A stretch of 64,000 nt of DNA, from the NCBI GenBank assembly GCA_017523995.1, contig JAFWUX010000050.1:1-64000 (forward strand). The letters run 5' to 3'. The number at the start of each line of letters is the position of its first letter. Position 1 is the stretch's first letter. The notes beneath the pieces were generated by a model, which saw only the letters and a program-made list of their open reading frames with translations, made no database searches and was not told the origin of the DNA. Shown here in pieces: positions 32,986 to 41,260 of the stretch. Source of the stretch: Oscillospiraceae bacterium (GTDB lineage: Bacteria; Bacillota_A; Clostridia; Oscillospirales; Ruminococcaceae). The translations under genes were made by a program, and so were the position numbers.

Positions 32986-35103
32986 ATGCCGAATACCGAT
33001 CTGCCGGATGAGCACACAGAACCGGCTGCGGACGCGCCGCAGGAGGAGCAGAAGCTCGACCGGCGCACTGCAATCGCACAGGCAAGAGCGATCCGGCGCG
33101 AGGCGGCTGCCCTCGAGGAGGAGGCCAAGGCGCAGGCAAATGAAACGGTCAGCATGATTCTGGAGCATGCCGAGCCTGCACCGCCCAAAGCGCCGATGCA
33201 CAATAAAACCAAACCCGTTCCTGTTTCCAATGCGACCGGTAAATTCGGCTGGCTCGATGAGCTCCAGAAGCCGGAGGAGCCGGAACCGGAGCGCGATCCC
33301 GAGGAGATAGTCGAGGAATTGCTCGCGACCTCTGAGAGCAAGCCGAAAACGCCTGTCACGGATGCGCTGGTCGATCAGATCGTCGCGGAGGTGACCGGTC
33401 AGGTACCGGAACCCGAACAGGCGGAATCCGCCGCACCGGCAGAGGAGATATCCGCGCCGCAGGATCGTGCTGATACTGCTGAAACTGCCGATACTGCTGA
33501 GAACGAATCCGCTGCGGCGGATGCCGAACCGGAGCAGCCCGCAGAGACGTCCGATCCGGCAGCGGCGCATCAGAAATCCGAGGAGCAGGTGATCCGCGCA
33601 CTGCGCCGCATGAGCACAAAAACGCCCTCGATGAGCGATGTCGAGGCTGCAAAGCAGTACCGCAAATCGACTGCGGAGGCAAAAGCCGAGGTCCGCAAAA
33701 TGCGCCGCAGATTCGACCGCAGCTGGCAGCAGGAGGCAGGCAGTCTCCGCGCGGCAGAGACCAAGCGCCGTACCGAGCGGAAGTTTGCAGGCTGGAATAT
33801 CGGCGTCTGCCTTGTGATGCTGTTCGGCGTTGCGGCAGGCATGCTGATCTTTGAACGTCCGACGGTCTCGATGGAGGAGAACCGCACGCTCGCAAAGATG
33901 CCGGAAATCTCTGTTGAAAAATATCTCGACGGCGAGCTGACCGGCGGCATTGCGGAATACTATAATGATACCGTACCGTTCCGCTCGACCTTCAAGGGCT
34001 GGATTCAGAATCTCCGGAGCTGCTTCGGTCTCCGCAGCAGCGCGGTCATTATCGGCAATGCGCCTGCCGTGCAGAAGGAACCGGATGAGACTGCGCCCGC
34101 ACCTGCCGAAACCACGCAGCCCGCGCTGACAACCGCAGTCACCGAATTTGCGGCGGAGCTGACAACCATCGCGGAGACAACTGTCACCGAGGCGGAGGAG
34201 GCACCCGCAGAGCCGGAGCGCGAGGGCGAACTCAGCAACAACATTCTGATCGTAGATAACCGCGGCATTATGCTGTTTCAGGGCTGGGAGACAATGGGCG
34301 AGAATTACGCCAATATCCTCAACCGCTATCAGGAGCAGCTCCCCGATGTCAAAATGTACTCGATGGTTGTGCCGACGGTCTGCTCGTACTATACGCCGGA
34401 GGAATTCCAGCATCTGATTACGAGCGAGAAAGCGAACATCGACTATATCAACTCCGTGCTCAAGGGCGTGATTCCTGTCGATGCCTACGGCGCACTCGAA
34501 AAGCACAAGGATGAGCCGATTTTCATGCGCACCGATCACCACTGGTCATCGCTCGGCGCATTCTATGCGGCGGAGGCATTCTCCGCGGCGGCGCGCGTCC
34601 CGTTTGCACCGATCAGTGACTACGAGCGCCACGCAAAAGAGGGCTATGTCGGCACGCTCTACGGCTTCTCGAACAACATCATCCTCAAGAACAATCCGGA
34701 GGAGTTCTTCTGGTATGTTCCGAAGGCGAACTACACCACCACCTATTATAACCGCAGCTTCGGCAGCGGCTATGAAGGCAGCCTGTTCATGGATATCGAG
34801 AACACGGCGCCGGTCAGCTGGTATATGACCTATATTTCCGGCGACGATCACATTGTCAAGATCGACACCGATATGCCGAACGGCAGAAAGCTCTGCGTGA
34901 TCAAGGACAGCTACGGCAATGCACTGATTCCGTTCCTGACCTCGTCCTTCGAGACGGTCTATGTTGTGGACATGCGCTATTTCGAGCTCAACGCGATCAG
35001 CTTCCTGCGCGAGCAGGGCGTCACGGATGTGCTCTTTGCGATGAACACCTTTAGCGCAAACGGCCCGAATACCGATAAGATCGAGACCATCCGCGTGCAG
35101 TAA
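32986..35103 (+). CDS. DHHW family protein, AlgJ/AlgX-like acylation partner
   Basis: A 705-residue protein with a long acidic, Ala/Glu-rich cytoplasmic region (about 1-265), one membrane helix (WNIGVCLVMLFGVAAGMLIF near 270-288) and an extracytoplasmic domain. That domain carries the signature TDHHW near 515-519, the Asp-His pair of the SGNH-like alginate acetyltransferase relatives, and DSYGNALIPFL near 645. DHHW proteins pair with MBOAT proteins to O-acylate exported polysaccharides. A Thr/Pro-rich linker (about 360-415) follows the helix-proximal part. The unusually long cytoplasmic region could contact the acyl carrier protein; that is inference. Confidence 0.88.
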   Translation: MPNTDLPDEHTEPAADAPQEEQKLDRRTAIAQARAIRREAAALEEEAKAQANETVSMILEHAEPAPPKAPMHNKTKPVPVSNATGKFGWLDELQKPEEPEPERDPEEIVEELLATSESKPKTPVTDALVDQIVAEVTGQVPEPEQAESAAPAEEISAPQDRADTAETADTAENESAAADAEPEQPAETSDPAAAHQKSEEQVIRALRRMSTKTPSMSDVEAAKQYRKSTAEAKAEVRKMRRRFDRSWQQEAGSLRAAETKRRTERKFAGWNIGVCLVMLFGVAAGMLIFERPTVSMEENRTLAKMPEISVEKYLDGELTGGIAEYYNDTVPFRSTFKGWIQNLRSCFGLRSSAVIIGNAPAVQKEPDETAPAPAETTQPALTTAVTEFAAELTTIAETTVTEAEEAPAEPEREGELSNNILIVDNRGIMLFQGWETMGENYANILNRYQEQLPDVKMYSMVVPTVCSYYTPEEFQHLITSEKANIDYINSVLKGVIPVDAYGALEKHKDEPIFMRTDHHWSSLGAFYAAEAFSAAARVPFAPISDYERHAKEGYVGTLYGFSNNIILKNNPEEFFWYVPKANYTTTYYNRSFGSGYEGSLFMDIENTAPVSWYMTYISGDDHIVKIDTDMPNGRKLCVIKDSYGNALIPFLTSSFETVYVVDMRYFELNAISFLREQGVTDVLFAMNTFSANGPNTDKIETIRVQ

Positions 35104-35151
35104 CCCGTTTATAAGCCGCACTGCGGCAAAGATAGAAAGGAGAACAAAATT

Positions 35152-35397
35152 ATGACAAAGGCAGAAGCAATGGAGGCACTGACTCCGATTTTCCGTGAGG
35201 TGTTCGACGATGACAGCATCGAGCTGAGCGACGAGCTGACCGCCGCCGATGTGGACGGCTGGGACAGCGTTGAGCACTTCAACCTGATCTCCGAGATCGA
35301 GAGCGCGTTCAGCATGCGCTTCAAGATGAAGGAGGTCTCCGGCATGAAAAATGTCGGGGAGCTTGCTGAGATCGTCGCCGAGCGCGGCACACTGTGA
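35152..35397 (+). CDS. Acyl carrier protein
   Basis: An 81-residue carrier of normal size. The phosphopantetheine site is Ser in GWDSVEHFNLI near residue 43; the usual DSL is DSV here, as in many DltC-like or specialised carriers. Placement at the end of an MBOAT-DHHW operon, away from fatty acid genes, suggests it holds the acyl group that is passed to the membrane enzyme. AAAGGAG precedes the ATG. Confidence 0.9.
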   Translation: MTKAEAMEALTPIFREVFDDDSIELSDELTAADVDGWDSVEHFNLISEIESAFSMRFKMKEVSGMKNVGELAEIVAERGTL

Positions 35398-35402
35398 GCC
35401 AA

Positions 35403-35445
35403 AGCCGCCGCAGAATTCCGACATAATAGGGATTCTGCGGCGGCT
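35403..35445 (+). terminator. Terminator of the acyl-transfer operon
   Basis: AGCCGCCGCAGAATTCC pairs with GGGATTCTGCGGCGGCT (one G-T), with only a weak T tail. It begins five bases after the carrier protein stop. Confidence 0.8.
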
Positions 35446-35563
35446 GCATATTTTCCGCATACTGTGTATATCTGCGCAGAATATCAAATGCAACTCTTTT
35501 TAAATTTTGTAGTATCTTGCACTGAGATTTACGGTTTGTTCACAGATTTTGGTGCGGAATATC

Positions 35564-35592
35564 TTGACAAAGCCCTGAAATTGTGGTATAAT
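35564..35592 (+). promoter_or_regulatory. Consensus promoter of the flotillin gene
   Basis: TTGACA (35564-35569) and TATAAT (35587-35592) are 17 bases apart, 88 bases before the ATG. Confidence 0.85.
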
Positions 35593-35680
35593 ACGCTCAA
35601 CGGGTACGATCACGGCAGCGGCGCCGTGTTGTGTCCGGATTTTTGTATCATCTTGCAGAAGACAGAAAGGATGTGTTTGT

Positions 35681-37240
35681 ATGCTTCTGAACACCGCCCT
35701 CGCAGCAGCAATCTCGCTGCCCGCCGATCCGATCACGATTGCAATTATCGCAGTTGTCGTCATCCTCTTAATTGTTGTCCTCGCCTCCGGATATCTGAAA
35801 GCACCGCCGGACACCGCTTATATCATCTCCGGTCTGCGGAAAAAGATCATCATCGGTAAAGCGAGCATCCGCATCCCGTTTTTTGAGCGCGTCGATAAGC
35901 TGAAGCTCCAGCTGATCGCTGTTGACGTCAAGACATCCAGCGCAGTCCCGACTGCAGACTACATCAACATCAATGTTGATGCAAACGTGAACGTCAAGGT
36001 TTCCAGCGACCCGATGCTCATCAAGCTCGGCGCTGAGAACTTCCTGAATAAGGATACCGCTTACATCGCAAAGGTGGCAAGAGAGGTTCTGGAAGGCAAC
36101 ATGCGTGAGATCGTCGGTCAGATGACGCTTGTCGCAATGGTCAATGACCGTAAGGCATTTGCGGAAAAGGTACAGGAGAACGCCGCACCGGACCTCAACC
36201 GCATGGGTCTTGAGATTGTTTCGTTCAATGTCCAGAACTTCACCGACGATCAGAACCTGATCGAGAACCTCGGTATCGACAATGTGACCACGATCCAGAA
36301 GAAGGCCGCGATCGCAAGAGCCGAATCCGAGAAGGAGATCGAAATCGCAAAGGCGGCTGCCCAGAAGGAAGCCAACGATGCAAGAGTGCAGGCTGAGACC
36401 GAGATCGCCAAGAAGAACAACGAGCTCGCAATCCGTCAGGCTGAACTGAAAAAGGATGCTGATACCCAGCTCGCAATCGCTGACGCTGCGTATGAGATCC
36501 AGAAGGAAGAACAGCGCCGCACGATTGAGATCACCAAGGCAAATGCAAACATCGCTGCATCCGAGAAGGATGTCGAGCTGAAAACCAAGCAGGCAGAGGT
36601 CAAGGAAAAAGCCCTCGACGCAGACGTCAAGAAGATGGCGGAAGCTGCCCGCTATAAGGCACAGCAGGAGGCAGACGCAAAGCTCTATCAGCTGAAGAAA
36701 GAGGCTGAGGCAGACCGCTTCCAGCGTGAGCAGGATGCTGAGGCTCAGAAGGCTGAGGCTGAGGCTGCAAAGTATGCTAAGATGCAGGAGGCGGAAGGTA
36801 TCGCTGCTGTCGGTCAGGCAGAGGCGGACGCAATCCGCGCAAAGGGTCTTGCAGAGGCGGAAGGTATCAACGCAAAGGCTGAGGCTATGAAGAAATACGG
36901 CGAGGCTGCTGTCCTCGAGATGTACTTCAAAGCTCTGCCGGATGTTGTCAAGAATGCTGCTCTGCCGCTGACGCAGGTTGACAAGATCACCATGTACGGC
37001 GACGGCAACTCTAGCAAGCTTGTCGGCGATATCATCGGCTCGACCACCAAGATCACCGACGGTCTGACTGAGGCAACCGGTATTGATCTGCGCGCACTGC
37101 TCGCAGGATTCCTCGGCGGCAAGCTCGCGGACGGTTCTGCCAAGCAGACAACCGACAACACCGCAGAGGTAATCGAGGCAGCAAAGGCAGCGATCGCTTC
37201 TGTCGATGACAACGATGACAGTGACGATTACGAGGCATAA
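35681..37240 (+). CDS. floT: Flotillin-like SPFH domain protein
   Basis: A 519-residue scaffold protein of functional membrane microdomains. One N-terminal membrane helix (ITIAIIAVVVILLIVVLASGY, about residues 18-38) leads into an SPFH domain (about 45-230). A long coiled coil rich in EAEKA-type repeats follows (about 215-420). The C-terminal part holds a short conserved block (AVLEMYFKALPDVV) and an acidic end. This order and length match B. subtilis FloT (YuaG). The usual NfeD partner is absent here. AGAAAGG lies before the ATG. The gene is a single unit with its own promoter and terminator. Confidence 0.92.
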   Translation: MLLNTALAAAISLPADPITIAIIAVVVILLIVVLASGYLKAPPDTAYIISGLRKKIIIGKASIRIPFFERVDKLKLQLIAVDVKTSSAVPTADYININVDANVNVKVSSDPMLIKLGAENFLNKDTAYIAKVAREVLEGNMREIVGQMTLVAMVNDRKAFAEKVQENAAPDLNRMGLEIVSFNVQNFTDDQNLIENLGIDNVTTIQKKAAIARAESEKEIEIAKAAAQKEANDARVQAETEIAKKNNELAIRQAELKKDADTQLAIADAAYEIQKEEQRRTIEITKANANIAASEKDVELKTKQAEVKEKALDADVKKMAEAARYKAQQEADAKLYQLKKEAEADRFQREQDAEAQKAEAEAAKYAKMQEAEGIAAVGQAEADAIRAKGLAEAEGINAKAEAMKKYGEAAVLEMYFKALPDVVKNAALPLTQVDKITMYGDGNSSKLVGDIIGSTTKITDGLTEATGIDLRALLAGFLGGKLADGSAKQTTDNTAEVIEAAKAAIASVDDNDDSDDYEA

Positions 37241-37264
37241 GCAGCGTCATATGCGGATCACAGA

Positions 37265-37298
37265 AAGCCGCTCCAATCAGTGTTGATTGGAGCGGCTT
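37265..37298. terminator. Terminator after the flotillin gene
   Basis: AAGCCGCTCCAATCA pairs perfectly with TGATTGGAGCGGCTT around a 4-base loop, followed by CGTTCTGTTT. Being symmetrical it also serves the leftward direction. Confidence 0.9.
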
Positions 37299-37751
37299 CG
37301 TTCTGTTTCAGCATAAACATGAGATTCTTAAGGGCTAGTAGCCCTTAAGCGGGGGTTGGGGCGGAGCCCCATTTCTGATCCATCGGAGATACCGCAAAAC
37401 GTAAAAAGAGGTATCCGCTGCGCGGATGCTATTTTATAATGAGGGAAGATACCCCGCTGCGCTATAGTTTGCGCGGCAAACTATGGCTCTTCCCTCAAAC
37501 TCCTATCTTCCCGAGCGTGAAGGCTGGGGAATTCCGTGCTCTGCGGAGCACGGCTTAGGGCTCTGCCCTAAGAACCCGCAAACTTTTGAAAAAGTTTGAT
37601 CAAAACTTTTATTTTGGCGCTCAGGCAGCGCAATAAAGAGCCGCTTCAATCGGCGTTGATTGGAGCGACTTCGTTCTGTTTCAGCATAAAAATGGGATTC
37701 TTAAGGGCTAGTAGCCCTTAAGCGGGGTTTGGGGCGGAGCCCCATTATCAA
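37299..37751 (-). repeat. Two tandem composite 3'-end elements
   Basis: On the minus strand, directly after the flavoprotein stop: GTATCGCTTCGCGAT, ATGGGGCTCCGCCCC, CTTAAGGGCTACTAGCCCTTAAG-type hairpins and a GCCGCTC-type terminator (37640-37672). A second copy runs from about 37392 down to the terminator at 37265-37298. Between them is the mosaic of GCTCTGCGGAGC and AAACTTTT-GAAAAAGTTT hairpins. No gene is seen. Confidence 0.85.
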
Positions 37752-38966
37752 TCATCGCGAAGCGATACCTACAGCAGCGGAGCGGCCGGCTGTGATGCCG
37801 GATGCCCAGCACCATGTCAGATTGAAGCCGCCGCAGTCGCCGTCCAGATCGAGCAGTTCGCCGCAGAACCAGATTCCCTTGTGCAGCTTCGATTCGAGCA
37901 CTTTGGATACACACTGTCCTGCGATGCCGCCCGCGGTGACCTGTGCCTGCGCAAAGGACGCCGTCCCCTTGACGGGAAAGCGCAGATCATGCAGCATTGC
38001 GGTCAGGTTTTGGCGCGTCTCTGCGGAGATTTCCGATGCGGGCGCATTGCAGTTTCCGCCTGCTTTGCGCAGCAGCATCTCCCCGATGCGCTTGGGGAAC
38101 AATCCGGTCAGCAGCTCTCCCGCGGGCAGATCGCCGCGCAGTGTGAGCAGCTCGTCGAGCAGCTCCGTTGTCTCATCCGCTGCAAGATCGGGCAGCAGAT
38201 CAAGCGCGATCTCCATGCTGCTGCCGTGCTGTGCCGCAAGCCGCGAAAGATTGAACACGCAGATGCCCGAGAGCGCCTGCTCGGTGAACTGCACCTCGCC
38301 GGATTCCGTTTTCAGGATGTGCCCGTCCCGCACGGCGGATGCCTTTGCCCTGACGCGCAGACCTTTCAGTGCGCGCACCATAGCCGGATCGGTCAGGACA
38401 GGGCAGAGCGCGGGCTTCGGTTCTGTGACTGTGTAGCCCATTTTCCGCAGCATCGGCAGCAGATTGCCGTCGGTGCCGCAATTGGGCGCAGCAGAGCCGC
38501 CTGCCGCGAAAATCACCGCATCTGCGGTAAAATGATCGTTTCCGGCAGTGACCTGCCAGCGGTTTCCTTTGGGGCTTATCGCCGTCACCTGTTTGTCGCA
38601 GAGCATCCGGACACCGCGCTGTGCGGCGGCAAACCGGAGCGCATCGAGCACAGATGCCGCCGTGCCGCTCATCGGGTAGATTCTGCCCTCGGCATCCGTG
38701 CGGGTCAGCAGACCGAACTGCCGGAAGTACCGCACCGGATCAAATCCCGCGAGAATGCGCGCAGCCTGCGGCAGTGTCCCGTGATAATGCGAAAATGCCG
38801 TATCCAGATTGCCGAGATTGCATCTGCCGTTGCCGGTCAGCAGAATCTTTTTGCCGACCCGCGGCAGCCGTTCGAGCAGCGTGACATATGCGCCCTGTTC
38901 TGCAGCAGCGATTGCCGCTGCGAGACCGGACGCGCCGCCCCCGACAACGATCACTGAGCGGCTCAC
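37752..38966 (-). CDS. BaiN/HI0933-like NAD(P)/FAD-dependent oxidoreductase
   Basis: A 404-residue flavoprotein. The FAD dinucleotide motif VVGGGASGLAAAIAAAEQG lies at the N-terminus, and GKKILLTGNGRCNL near residue 40 is typical of the HI0933 family. The ending ITAGRSAA is the usual second FAD contact. The GTG at 38966 is preferred because it overlaps the upstream stop (GTGA) and gives the family's normal length. The very last residues (GIASR and stop) are encoded by the GTATCGCTTCGCGATGA repeat module, so the original C-terminus has been replaced. The substrate is unknown; relatives reduce bile acid intermediates or act in unknown redox steps. Confidence 0.88.
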   Translation of the reverse strand: MSRSVIVVGGGASGLAAAIAAAEQGAYVTLLERLPRVGKKILLTGNGRCNLGNLDTAFSHYHGTLPQAARILAGFDPVRYFRQFGLLTRTDAEGRIYPMSGTAASVLDALRFAAAQRGVRMLCDKQVTAISPKGNRWQVTAGNDHFTADAVIFAAGGSAAPNCGTDGNLLPMLRKMGYTVTEPKPALCPVLTDPAMVRALKGLRVRAKASAVRDGHILKTESGEVQFTEQALSGICVFNLSRLAAQHGSSMEIALDLLPDLAADETTELLDELLTLRGDLPAGELLTGLFPKRIGEMLLRKAGGNCNAPASEISAETRQNLTAMLHDLRFPVKGTASFAQAQVTAGGIAGQCVSKVLESKLHKGIWFCGELLDLDGDCGGFNLTWCWASGITAGRSAAVGIASR

Positions 38967-40072
38967 AGCGGCAGCTCCCGCAGCGTGTGCTTGCCCTGAT
39001 CGGCTCTGAGCATCGCGGGCGCCGTCAGCAGGACACCGGCGAGCACGGAGAGCAGCGCAAAGAGCAGGCACTTGATGAACTCAGGCTTTGCCACGCTGTA
39101 GTATTCGGAGTTGAGCAGCTTCGGCAGATCCTTGATGCAGCTGCCGGTTGTGGTGTGTTCCGTGATCAGTTTCGCGTTCTCATAGTACTGCTTGTACTTT
39201 TCCATATCAAACTTATCTTCGCCCATTTCGTCGAGCTTGGCAAGATCCTCCTCGCTGAGTTCGCTGTACATGTCCTCGAGCGTCTGATAGCCGGTGACTG
39301 CCTGCATCGCCTTATCATAGTTCTCGTGGTTGGTTGTTGCAAACAGATTCGCGAAATGCGCCACCGGTGCAGCAACGCCTGCGATCAGGCAGAGCACCGT
39401 GAAGATGACCACGGCGGGGGTTGTCAGCTTTTTGCCGAGCTTGCGCATCAGGAACAGCCCGAGCAGCACGCCTGCGTAGCCGGTCAGCATGCTGAGATAG
39501 CTCATCTTCAGGACAAAGTAGGTCAGCAGAAAGACGGCAAGCGCGCCGATCAGCGCACCGGCGATCAGTCCGGCGGGATTTGCACGGACATCGGCAGCCT
39601 CCTCCTGTGCCTCGAGCATTTTCTGCTCGAGATAGGGCTTGCAGGAATCGCAGACCGTCACGCCGCCGTCATCGAGCAGATAGGAGCGGTAGCCGTATTC
39701 CGCGCCGCAGGACATGCAGCAGGCAATCAGCCCCTGCGATGCCGCAAAGGAGACGAGCGCTGCTGTCAGCGCGGAAAGATTCTCATCTGTATTGCTCGGC
39801 GTCAGGGAGACAGCCGCTGCAAGACAGCGGTCTCTGTGGGCAAGTCCCGTCACGCCTGCATGCGATGTGCACCATGCGTTTGCCTGCGCCTGCAGATCCG
39901 CGGATACCTCATCCGAGGGCGTTTTTGCGATCAGCCGGAAGATGACCGTATCGCGCCGCGGCACAACCGTCAGAAAGACCGGATAGCCCTGCAGCGTGCC
40001 CCAGAAGGTGTTTCCTGCTTTGTCATACTGCAGACCGGAAAGCTCTGCAAATTTCTTGGGATGTAATGCCAT
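38963..40072 (-). CDS. Zinc-ribbon multi-helix membrane protein, paralogue A
   Basis: A 369-residue protein of unknown function. The first ~165 residues are soluble, with a GTLQGYPVFLTVVPRRD motif shared with the next gene. A four-cysteine zinc ribbon (CCMSCGAEYG...CDSCKPYLE) lies near 150-185. Three to four membrane helices follow (about 200-290), then a soluble loop and a C-terminal helix pair. The ATG at 40072 follows GGAGG; upstream in-frame codons lack a site. It lies between its paralogue and the flavoprotein in a four-gene minus-strand operon. Confidence 0.75.
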   Translation of the reverse strand: MALHPKKFAELSGLQYDKAGNTFWGTLQGYPVFLTVVPRRDTVIFRLIAKTPSDEVSADLQAQANAWCTSHAGVTGLAHRDRCLAAAVSLTPSNTDENLSALTAALVSFAASQGLIACCMSCGAEYGYRSYLLDDGGVTVCDSCKPYLEQKMLEAQEEAADVRANPAGLIAGALIGALAVFLLTYFVLKMSYLSMLTGYAGVLLGLFLMRKLGKKLTTPAVVIFTVLCLIAGVAAPVAHFANLFATTNHENYDKAMQAVTGYQTLEDMYSELSEEDLAKLDEMGEDKFDMEKYKQYYENAKLITEHTTTGSCIKDLPKLLNSEYYSVAKPEFIKCLLFALLSVLAGVLLTAPAMLRADQGKHTLRELPL

Positions 40073-40086
40073 GATAAACCTCCGTG

Positions 40087-41256
40087 TTATGTTTGCTCTG
40101 AAATTGTCTGTGTGATTCTGCCGGGCGTCGGCAGCGCCGCGAACTGATAGCTTTCGCGCTTTCTGCGCAGGATCAGTTTCCACCACGCGATGCCGATCCA
40201 GAGGGAACAGCCAACCGCGAGGATGAGCGAATACCAGAAATCGCGCCGGTCGCTTTTGTTGTAGACCTTGCGCATGCCCTCAGGCAGATGCATCAGCACC
40301 GGACCGAGCTTGTGATACTGACACACAAATGCCGCACGGTTCCGCGATGCCTCGAGCTTTTCGGGTGTGTACTCTGCAAAGCTCCATGTCAGCTCGTTCA
40401 TTTCTTTATCGTCGGCAAAGACCTCATAGGGATTGTCCCCGCGGTCAACAACCTCAAAATACCGTTCGATCCGCCGGAACTGTTCGAGATTCTTCTGATT
40501 GAATTTTGTCAGATCGACAGCCTGCCGCAGTGTGATGAATCCGACTGAGCAGACAGCGCAGACAATGATGCAGATCGCGGCGGTTCTGCGCGTCGCCGTG
40601 CCGCCGAACTGGTGAACAGTCACAATGCCGAGCAGTGTCGCAATAATGACCTGTACCACCGTGCCGAGCCCGCTGCCGATCTGAGCGGCACCGAGTACGA
40701 ACAGCATCAAAAACAGATATGCCGCCATAATCAGGATGCCGATTGCCGTGCCGCCTGCGGAAGGGCGGTGTGCCTGCACGGCTGCATTCGCGCTTTGTGT
40801 ATCCAGCCGGCAGAGCTCGCTGCACCGCGGACAGAGACAGACGCCCTCTGTCGCCGCAGTGCGGTAGATTTCGAGATGCTGCGATGTTTCGCCGCAGTCC
40901 GCGCAGCAGGGGAGCAGCCCGAGCTGTGCCGCCAATGCCGCCAGCGCACTGATCTCATTTGCAATCTGTGCTTCTGCCTCGCCGTTCTGCAGGATATAGG
41001 TCGCGCTCAGAATCCCCGCGCGCAGATAGAGAAAATGAAAGCCCGGATGCATCTGCCGGAACGCCGCGAGCTGTTCCTGACAGCGCTGCTCCTGCGGATG
41101 CTTTGCAAAAATCCGGACTGCATAAGTCAGGTCACCGGGATACCACTTGAGGAACACCGGATAGCCGTTCAGCGCGCCGCTGCATGTCTGCATCTGCTTT
41201 TCATAGTGGATATTGAGCAGCTGCGCCGTCATTTCGGGATGATACTTCGATGCCAT
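40087..41256 (-). CDS. Zinc-ribbon multi-helix membrane protein, paralogue B
   Basis: A 389-residue paralogue of the previous entry, with the same layout: soluble N-terminus with ALNGYPVFLKWYPGD, zinc ribbon CCADCGE...CLCPRCSELC near 160-190, and membrane helices from about 215 (GIAIGILIMAAYLFLMLF) on. A last membrane helix (WYSLILAVGCSLWIGIAWW) leads to a basic tail. The ATG at 41256 has AGGTG upstream and starts four bases after the previous stop. Sequence identity to paralogue A is low except in the shared motifs, so the duplication is old. Function unknown. Confidence 0.75.
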   Translation of the reverse strand: MASKYHPEMTAQLLNIHYEKQMQTCSGALNGYPVFLKWYPGDLTYAVRIFAKHPQEQRCQEQLAAFRQMHPGFHFLYLRAGILSATYILQNGEAEAQIANEISALAALAAQLGLLPCCADCGETSQHLEIYRTAATEGVCLCPRCSELCRLDTQSANAAVQAHRPSAGGTAIGILIMAAYLFLMLFVLGAAQIGSGLGTVVQVIIATLLGIVTVHQFGGTATRRTAAICIIVCAVCSVGFITLRQAVDLTKFNQKNLEQFRRIERYFEVVDRGDNPYEVFADDKEMNELTWSFAEYTPEKLEASRNRAAFVCQYHKLGPVLMHLPEGMRKVYNKSDRRDFWYSLILAVGCSLWIGIAWWKLILRRKRESYQFAALPTPGRITQTISEQT

Positions 41257-41260
41257 TTTT

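Noticed and set aside
32959..34542. A 527-codon minus-strand frame opposite the DHHW gene
   Set aside because: It is a shadow of a GC-rich coding strand, without domain or ribosome site.
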